Shown here: in pieces, positions 57,181 through 64,000 of the stretch
Numbering within the stretch: the first letter of the stretch is position 1
How the letters are laid out: every line of letters begins with the position of its first letter
Origin: Zizania palustris
Taxonomy: Eukaryota > Streptophyta > Magnoliopsida > Poales > Poaceae
Assembly: GCA_019279435.1 (NCBI GenBank)
Contig: JAAALK010000286.1
Span: forward strand, 23,951,931-24,015,930
Direction of reading: 5' to 3'
Length of the DNA: 64,000 bases
The notes under the pieces: model-generated
The model's database searches: none
The model's input: the letters and a program-made list of their open reading frames with translations, nothing else
Told to the model about the DNA's origin: nothing
Program-made: the position numbers and the translations under genes

Positions 57181-57931
57181 ATGTGACATGGTATTTCTCT
57201 TAGTAAGACTTAGTGTGCTGCGACACCTGATGAGCTAGAGAAAATGAGTGCGATCTCGTATGCCTCCGTGATCGGGTCCATCATGTATGACATGTTGTGT
57301 ACACGCCTAGATGTTTCATATCCTCCAAGCTCTACGAGCAGGTTCCAATCAAACCCAGGTGAAAGTCATTCGGTTGTAGTAAAAGTATCCTCATGTACTT
57401 GAGAAGGATTGAGGAAATGTTCCTAGTTTACGGTGGTGATGACGAGCTCGTTGTAAGTGGTTACATTGATGAAAGCTTTCAGACCGATAAAGATGATTCT
57501 CGATCGCAATCTGGTTTTGTGTTCTGCCTCAATGGAGGCGTGTTAAGTTGGAAGAGCTCTAAACAAGAGACGGTGGCCGATTCTACAACAAAAGCTGAGT
57601 ATATCGCAACTTCAGAAGCTACGAAGGAGGTCGTTTTGATCAGAATGATTGTTTTTGAGCTAGGTGTTGTTCCTATTGTGTCTAGTCCAGTGGAGCTCTA
57701 TTGTGACAATAGTGGTTCCATTGCGTAAGCCAAGGAGCCAAGGTCACACTAGAAGTCCAAATATATACGTCGGCGATATCACCTGATCCGTGAGATCATA
57801 GAGAGGGGTGATGTGAAGATTTGCATGGTGCACACGGATTTGAACATAGCAGATCCGTTAACAAAACCTCTTCCACAACCCAAGCATGAGGTGCACCTGA
57901 GCACCATGGGTATTAGATACTTACGTGAGTG
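57181..57931 (+). pseudogene. RNase H of copia C2
   Basis: In pieces: 57393-57728 contains GYIDESFQTDKDDSRSQSG, the WKSSKQETVADSTTKAEY block and ELYCDNSGSIA, which carry the acidic RNase H residues. The end, YHLIREIIERGDV, then ADPLTKPLPQPKHEVHL and the terminal MGIRYLRE to the TGA near 57929, completes the polyprotein. Stops at 57726-57728 and 57750 break it. Confidence 0.88.
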
Positions 57932-58859
57932 AGTCATGTGTATGTGGAAAAATGTTAGTAGGGTATGCTAATGTAAGAGGATAATTGTTATCTTGTTCCT
58001 TTGATAAACTTCATTTACATTGATTGATGAGTTGATGACTTATCTGTGAGACTCTTTGTTTTATAATGATGTTGTTCAAAATGGATCCCTAATCTTATCG
58101 TCATGTGGGATAGTGATGATACATAGATTTGCACATCTTGCTAATTGATGATCATGTTTCACGGATCATAGACATGGGGATATCAAATCAGAGATGTGGA
58201 CACATGTTGGTGAACATGGTGTTTGATAAACCCACTTGAGATACTACTGGGATTGTTATTGTAATGTGCCATCAATTGTCATCTCAACTGGTGTACCTGT
58301 AGAGTCCTCAGACCTGAGATCATCATTTGATTTCAGAATGCATATCAACACACTTAGATGATTCATAACACTATTCCATAACAGGGTAGTAATAAGGGTT
58401 GTTTTCAGGTGTGTTGTGAAACATGTCATGGGATGTGAGCAGTCAAGATGGAATTTACCCCACCTAATAACGAGAGAGACGTCTCTAGACCCCTAGAGGT
58501 AGTCAGATTAGAAAAGTGCATGGCCATTCCACTATGACTAAAGAGTTAGTCATGATTTGGTTCCTTTACTTGATTGAGTGAAATGTTGAGTTTTGTAACA
58601 AGGGTGGCACGAATCTTACCTTCAGCTTAACTGATGTCATGTGGTAAAGGGACTGGTGTGTGAGTATATCAAGGTTCAACGAAAATTTGATTTTGTATGC
58701 TTTCGGGAGTCAATATATGCTGCTAGGTACTGCTATTGATCAGTGAGTCAGAAAAGGTTTTTGGTGAACAGTCGTTATTGTATGAACCTATCGGGTCACA
58801 CACTTAAGGGGATGGATTAATAAAATTGCAAAGAATTGGTTCTTGTGCAAGTGGGAGAT
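57932..58859 (+). other. 3' noncoding region and polypurine tract of copia C2
   Basis: About 930 bp without a gene, ending in AAGTGGGAGA (58849-58858), a fitting polypurine tract directly before the LTR start. I see nothing else in it. Confidence 0.65.
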
Positions 58860-59161
58860 TAAAGGAACAATGCCCAAGAAAATTCCGGTTGGATCGGAAG
58901 TTCCGATTTGGAATCAGAAGTTCTGATTATTTTCTAAATTGGAAATAGAGAGCTCAAATCAGAAGTTCCGATAATTTATTGTTTATGAAACAGAGAGCTC
59001 AAATCGGAAGTTCCGATATTTTCTAATTTAGAGACAGAGAGTTGAAACCGAAAGTTCTGATGCGTATGGGAAAAATTGCAATAATCAGATGTTCCGATAG
59101 GAGTATTAGAAGTTCTGATGATTCTTGGAATTGTGAACCAAGAGCACTGATCAAAAGTTTC
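58860..59161 (+). repeat. First 300 bp of C2 3' LTR, interrupted
   Basis: TAAAGGAACAATGCCCAAG onwards, collinear with 32404-32740 of the 5' LTR, with CGGAAGTTCCG motifs. At 59161 it switches in mid-LTR to gypsy G sequence. Confidence 0.85.
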
Positions 59162-59651
59162 GTGATCTTGGTTCCCACAGCAACAGGACGAAGTCATGTG
59201 ATTGGAAAATTACAAGCTTTCATCAGAATCTATCACCACCAAGGTCATCGGTACTTGAAAGGCACGACCCCATCAGTGCCAAAGAGGATGACCGATCGGC
59301 CGATTATAGTACCACAATAGGAAAGCCACAGTAGTGCCCCAACGGTATCTTCACAAAGAATCAAAAGAGAATGATGCAATGGCTACGACAAAAACAGCTG
59401 ATGATACGAGACTATGAAGTTAAGGTTGATCGGCAAAGGGTCAAGATCTAGTGGCGGATTAAAGAGAAGGCCGATCACGATGACAGGAGAGATGCAGGGG
59501 TAAACATGGTGTTCTTTCTTCCAATGGAATTTTGGGCCACTCTCGATAATAATGATGAACAAGCTGGGGTGATGGCTCAGTTGGTGCTAATGCCCCAATC
59601 GACAACATTATACAAGCTAGAATACCCTGGCATCGGCACTTGAGACATCTC
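59162..59651 (+). repeat. Copy of the C2 5' flank (gypsy G gag) inside its 3' LTR
   Basis: Repeats 31913-32403, including the final CATCTC target bases, at roughly 90% identity by eye. The original lies directly outside the C2 5' LTR. It carries old substitutions, so the event is ancient compared with the one in E1. Confidence 0.85.
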
Positions 59652-60514
59652 TTTAGGAATAGTGCCCAAGAAAATTTCGGTTGGATCAGAAGTTCCGATT
59701 TGGAATCGGAAGTTTTGATTATTTTATTAATTGGAAACAGAGAGCTCAAATTGAAAGTTCCGATATGATATCGGAAGTTCCGATAATTTATTGTTTATGA
59801 AATAGAGAGCTCAAATCAAAAGTTCCGATATGGTATCAGAAGTTCTAATATTTTATAATTTAGAGATAAAGAGTTGAAACTAGAAGTTCCGATGCGTATT
59901 AGGAAAAATTGCACTGATCGGAAGTTCCTATATGGGTATCGGAAGTTTCGATGATTCCTGGAATTATGAACCGACAGCCCTGATCGGAAGTTCCGATCTG
60001 AGGATCGAAAGTTCCGAGGTGGGCGTAATATATTGGATCTGTTTGGTCTGGAAAATTTTGAGGCTAGGGCTCTCACCTCTATATAAAGAGAGGAGGAGGT
60101 CTTGGAGATCAAGTTATTCATAGTTTAGATTAGATCTAAACCCTATCCACCAAGAACTCCTCTTCTCCCTTTCTTGATCTCAAAAATTGAGATTGAGATA
60201 TCTCCCATTTCTCACGAGCGGTGCTAGAACGCTAGCGTGGGAACGATCTCATCCTTCTACGTGTGGACTCCGTGGAGGCGTTGCTCGAATAGCGATGCTC
60301 ATCATTTTCTTCACATGGACATCGCACTCTTCGTCGATTGGATCACTAGGAAACGGGTGGAGCGAGGACGTGCTTCCCCAACATCTTCTTCTGCTGCACC
60401 TAGCGCGTCTCGTGTTAGAAGGTACCGATTCATGATCTCTCACATGCATGGTTCTTGGGCTTTGTGATGAATTTTTGAAATTATCGGCTAGCGTAGCTTC
60501 CCCATTCCCCAACA
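59652..60514 (+). repeat. Complete LTR at the 3' end of C2 (863 bp)
   Basis: TTTAGGAATAGTGCCCAAG ... CCATTCCCCAACA, full length, with TATA (CTATATAAAGAG) near 60079. Followed by CTCTC and gypsy G protease. Confidence 0.85.
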
Positions 60515-60519
60515 CTCTC

Positions 60520-61304
60520 TATGTTAAAGGACTGATCAATGGAAAGTCGATGTCCAAAATGTTGATAGAGGGAGGGGCAACCATCAACTTGATGATATAT
60601 ACCACCTTCTGGAAGCTAGAGAAAGGGCCGAAGAACCTCATTAAAACCAATTTGGTGCCGAGGGACTTCTACAGTAACTCATCATAAATGATGGGGGTGA
60701 TGAATGCAGAATTGACAATTGGAAGTAAATAGTTCCAACCACGTTCTTCGTCATATAGGGAAAATGATCCTATAGCTTACCGCTTGGGCGTGATTGGATT
60801 CATGCCAAAGCCTCATGTAGTGGGTCAGCGATCAAGTGGAAATTGTCCCTGCCAATAAATCAGTTAACATGGCAATAGCCAATTTATCGATGTGGGAAAT
60901 GGAAGGAGTTGATTATCTATTAGGTAAAGCCTGGGACAGTGATTTTCTCAAGGTGTCAAGCGATGGACTCAAACTAGTTAGCAATGAATAGACCAAGCTC
61001 ACTATGTGAAGATACCATCGATGAAGTAGAGGGTAAACTCGGTCAAGACTTCGCTGCAACCAATGAACTACACGAGGTAGACATTAGACCCAGCGATAGA
61101 TCGAGGCCAAAATTTTGTAAGTGCTCAACTTGCTGATGGAATAAAAGATGAATTAATTGTGTTATTAAAGGCCCTTAAAGAAGTCACCTCGGTGATTAAA
61201 GGTGGATATATATCTAGATATCAAGGCCGAGGTAACAAGATTGTATGATGCAGGATTCATAAGGCCATGCCGATATGGACCGAACGTATGAAAGAAAAGT
61301 GGGA
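60520..61304 (+). pseudogene. Protease and start of RT of gypsy G, broken
   Basis: LYVKGLINGKSMSKMLIEGG opens the protease; the active-site Asp found in relatives (DGG) is Glu here (EGG, about 60568). The stretch runs to 60685 and then in pieces to about 61040. Near 61120-61280 the wording (KDELIVLLKALKEVTS across frames, then AGFIRPCRYGPN) matches the segment just before the first RT block. LTR H cuts it at 61305; the remaining RT is not in the window. Confidence 0.8.
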
Positions 61305-62460
61305 TGTTGGACCGAAACGGGTGACCAGAGGGGGGTGAATGAGATCTTTAAAAAATCTTCTTCTGAAAAACAGACTTCGAACACACCCTTCGGAGCGTCT
61401 GGTTCGAACGTATTTCTTATACCTTGAACACAGACTTCGTACAGGGAAAAAGTTCAAAGTTCAGAATACTTTGCTCACACCCGGATATCCAAAAGGCTCG
61501 AAGCGAGGCTTCACAAAAGCAGGATTTGCACACAATGGTGCTTGGAGTAAGACTCCGCACAACAACACTTCACTTCTGAGAGAATCCCCTCAAAGGAGTT
61601 TGTTTCGATGCTTCGCACTAGGAACTAGTACTAGACTTCGCACTAAAACAGAACTCCGAACAAGAGTTAGCAAAATTGTGCCTCTAAAGGGTCTTTGGCT
61701 GATACTAGGGAAAAGCGGTTTCACATGCAAGTAATGGGGTAGTACTTCGGTAGTATCAAATGAGGATATACCTCCGATATACAGAGCGAATGTACTCCGA
61801 ACCACTCAACAACGTCTTCATAGACACGTTAACAAGTGCCCCTTCGTTAGCAAGAACACAGAGTAAACACTCTGGTTTGTAGAGAACAAAGTGCAGAACT
61901 CAAAATCAACACAAACAAAATGGAGAACACAGATACAAGTTCATGCAGAAATAAATCAAAGATAAAACAGAAAATCCATTGCATAAACAGGGAACACAAA
62001 AGCTCACAAATCTAAGTACAAGTTTGTGGCAACTAGACCTAGGAGACAATGAGTACAGAAGGTTCTAAACCTAGGTAACAACGTAGCCCTAGACCTCAGC
62101 CTGTTTCTCCTTTTATAGGACAACTCAGACATGTGAAGTGACTACAATACACCTAGGGTTTACAAGCTTTCTACCACAGGCAGTCACGAGGGTACAATAG
62201 GTAGTCCTACTTTATTGGAATCTCCTTTTTGTGTCAGCTTTGCAGACTGGAATCTTCATAGGCCCCTTCACACTGTGAAGTGCTTGAATGACTTCATCAG
62301 TAGGCTTTGAAACCAAAGGCGCTTCGCTACTTCGGAAGTCTGTCTTGATACAGAGTGACGGTTTTGAGACGAAGCCATTAAAGCCCTTGTTGCCTTCGCA
62401 CCACCACCTTCGGAGTGGACCACCATAGCTTCACAACTTTACTTAGCCTAAACACCACCC
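61305..62460 (-). repeat. LTR H, copia-like, right end uncertain
   Basis: Begins TGTTGGACCGAAACGGGTGA and shares CCAGAGGGGGGTGAAT with the inner end of the B LTRs, so it is an LTR of a related element read on the minus strand. CCTATAAAAGG (minus, about 62109-62119) is its TATA box. It is full of TTCGAA and CTTCG words. It cuts gypsy G. I cannot fix the right boundary; it may extend to about 62850. Confidence 0.6.
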
Positions 62461-63065
62461 ATCCGTGTACCAGATGAGGAGCCATGTTGAAGATCATGGG
62501 CCTCATGCTCCAGAAGTGATGAGTAATTGGCAATGAAAGTCAAAGAGAAGAGATGAAGAGAGGAGAAGAGACTTGATGTGTCTTGACCGCATGTGACTCA
62601 AGTACACGGGCGGTGAGCGACTACTGGGCAAAGGTGCCACGGAGTTCGGCTGGCATAATCTGGGTACAAGGGCTAGGAATGGCAAGGGATCTGCTAGTCT
62701 ATTGACCGGGTTTGACTCAAGTAAATGGGCGATGAGCGATTGCTGGGATGAGGGAGGCATGGAATCAAGCCAACCCAATCTGGGTACCCAGTACGAAGAC
62801 AGCGGACGCTTTATCGGTGTCAGCGTAAAATCGACTCATACTTCAAAACCACAAATACACATATTAACAGTTCTGATGCAAAGCTGTGGAAGTCATGAAA
62901 GCAGAACATCAGACAAAATAGACAGAGTATAAGTCTTTACCTTTTTGCCCTTAGGGTTCAGAGTCTATGCGTCATGTCTATAAAAAGTTTAAGGGCATGT
63001 TCATCCTTTTATATTTTACGTCACGTCTGTATAAACCCTAAGGGGTATTTCATGTTTTCGCGTCA
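62461..63065. other. Unresolved noncoding stretch with imperfect tandem duplication
   Basis: No supported gene. Two copies of an about 118-bp unit at 62583-62700 and 62701-62790, sharing TTGACCG, TGACTCAAGTA, TGAGCGA and AATCTGGGTAC. A second pair of related segments (GTCATGTCTATAAAAAGTTTAAGGG and the later CGTCTGTATAAACCCTAAGGG, seen in short shared words) lies at 62970-63050. It may be the rest of LTR H or flank. Confidence 0.4.
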
Positions 63066-63376
63066 TGTGACTCAGGTGATGACTTCGTACCGAGGAGAGC
63101 TGTTACATACGGATGTTGTTGGTCCAGCTCGGGTACGTTCAGTCAGTGGGAAGTGGTACGCGCTTGTGATTGTTGATGATTTTTCTCGATTTTCGTGGTT
63201 TTTCTTTTTGGAGTCTAAGGATGAGTCTTTTCATTTTGTTCATGACCTAATTCTCAAGCTAAAGAATGAGAACAATGGTAGGATGCGAGCAATTCACTCT
63301 GACAATGGTTTTGAGTTCAAGAATTCTTAGTTCATCAGCTTCTGTAGTAATTAGCATCTTGAGCACCAATACACTC
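63066..63376 (+). pseudogene. Copia integrase core fragment I
   Basis: The plus strand encodes GELLHTDVVGPARVRSVSGK (first catalytic Asp), VIVDDFSRFSWFFFLESKDE and AIHSDNGFEFKNS (second Asp) followed by TAG at 63328-63330. FISFCS and HLEHQYTL continue to 63376. Resembles SIRE-type integrase but is on the opposite strand to B0. Cut by LTR F2 before the catalytic Glu; the left part is absent. Confidence 0.8.
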
Positions 63377-64000
63377 TGTGACGCCCCGATTTATAGAAAT
63401 CGGAACATTATTGAATTTCCAAAGAAAAACAATAATACAAGAGGTTCATCATGCGACAACGTACATACGACAAGCATTCATGGTACGGAGACCATATTAT
63501 TACATAAGAGTAAAATTAAAAATAAGTAAGTAAAAGCATGACGTAGACCCTCTTCAGGATCTTCTTCTTGACTGGGTCGCTACTCCAGAACATCCTCGTA
63601 GTAGGCATCCTCTGAATTGTGTGTCCAACGGGTATGAGTACAAAGAGTACTCAACAAGCCACCGCAAATGCAGGTGATAATGCAAGATACTAACAAAGGA
63701 AGGATAATTGGCTAAAAGTGCGGAAAAGTACATCTTTCAGTTATAGCATTTAGTGTAGTCAAATTTTATCATGCGGAATAATAACCATGAATATCATAAT
63801 ACCATCTCACTCGAGGATTACGTTTTCCCTCCTCGCACAATAGTCCTTACATGTCAAACCATCATGCACATCCATTCCAAAAGTAAACTAACTGTGGGAT
63901 GTCACGCATCCCGCCCTTGACCGTGGGCTCGGCTTTTCGAAAAGATTTATGACTCTGATCAGAGGTGTACTATTGTACCCACAAGGCATGCACTCATCCC
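63377..64000. repeat. LTR F2, start only (runs off the window)
   Basis: TGTGACGCCCCGATTT onwards. Collinear with F1 52172-52800: shared AAAAACAATAA, AGTACTCAACAAGCCACCG, CTTTTTGAAAAGAT-like and ATCAGAGGTGTACTA. Inserted in the copia integrase fragment; CACTC at 63372-63376 is the candidate left target duplication. Confidence 0.82.

Larger units (their letters stand above)
32404..60514 (+). mobile_element. Ty1/copia retrotransposon C2, host of D', E2 and F1
   Basis: Plus-strand copia element in gypsy G: 881-bp LTR, primer site, leader, gag, protease, integrase, RT, RNase H, polypurine tract and a rearranged 3' LTR. Three later insertions raise its span to 28 kb: solo LTR D' (itself holding E2 and P) in the leader and solo LTR F1 in the protease. 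All its reading frames are broken; it is older than its passengers. Confidence 0.88.

Overview
The window is plant nuclear DNA, most likely from a grass: it is a pile of LTR retrotransposons with TGGTATCAGAGCC (initiator-Met type) primer sites, plant copia and gypsy polyproteins, GC-rich LTR segments and a PIF/Harbinger DNA transposon. I find no host gene, tRNA gene, rRNA gene or CRISPR array. Almost every base I can assign belongs to a transposable element, and only the PIF/Harbinger element has unbroken reading frames. Family letters used here are local names.

The layout is a set of nested insertions. The oldest host is a Ty3/gypsy element G (+): gag at about 30690-32403, protease and the start of RT at 60520-61304. 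Two Ty1/copia elements of one family sit in it head to head: C1 (-), whose 5' LTR is 29925-30690 and whose body runs left, and C2 (+), 32404-60514. C1 is split by long LTRs of a SIRE/Maximus-like copia family B (B1 22296-24629; B2 24930-27796, a solo LTR with target duplications). A gypsy element D lies in B1 (integrase tail 8493-8991; 3' LTR about 20970-22295). D was entered by a full B element (B0, -, from before base 1 to 8492) and by a Tat-like gypsy element E1 (+, 8992-20913). C2 contains a solo D-type LTR (D', 34030-34739 plus 50126-50727) and a solo LTR F1 (52172-55063). D' was entered by a second E element (E2, 34740-50120), and E2 by PIF/Harbinger element P (44684-48787). The right end holds an LTR of a further copia-like family (H, from 61305), a copia integrase fragment and the start of LTR F2.

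The E elements carry a gag-pro-pol polyprotein on the + strand and, between pol and the 3' LTR, a second gene on the opposite strand. That gene has its own TATA box and five exons joined by short GT-AG introns conserved in both copies. Where the two genes converge there is an array of about 32-bp hairpins whose stems show compensatory base changes.

Two elements of different superfamilies (E1 and C2) have the same odd 3' end: a partial 3' LTR, then a copy of the DNA that flanks the 5' LTR on the outside, then a complete LTR, then the correct target duplication. This is what ectopic repair of a broken 3' LTR from the 5' LTR would leave. Other structural signals are arrays of odd-centred palindromes in the C and D LTRs and a covarying hairpin in the B LTRs.
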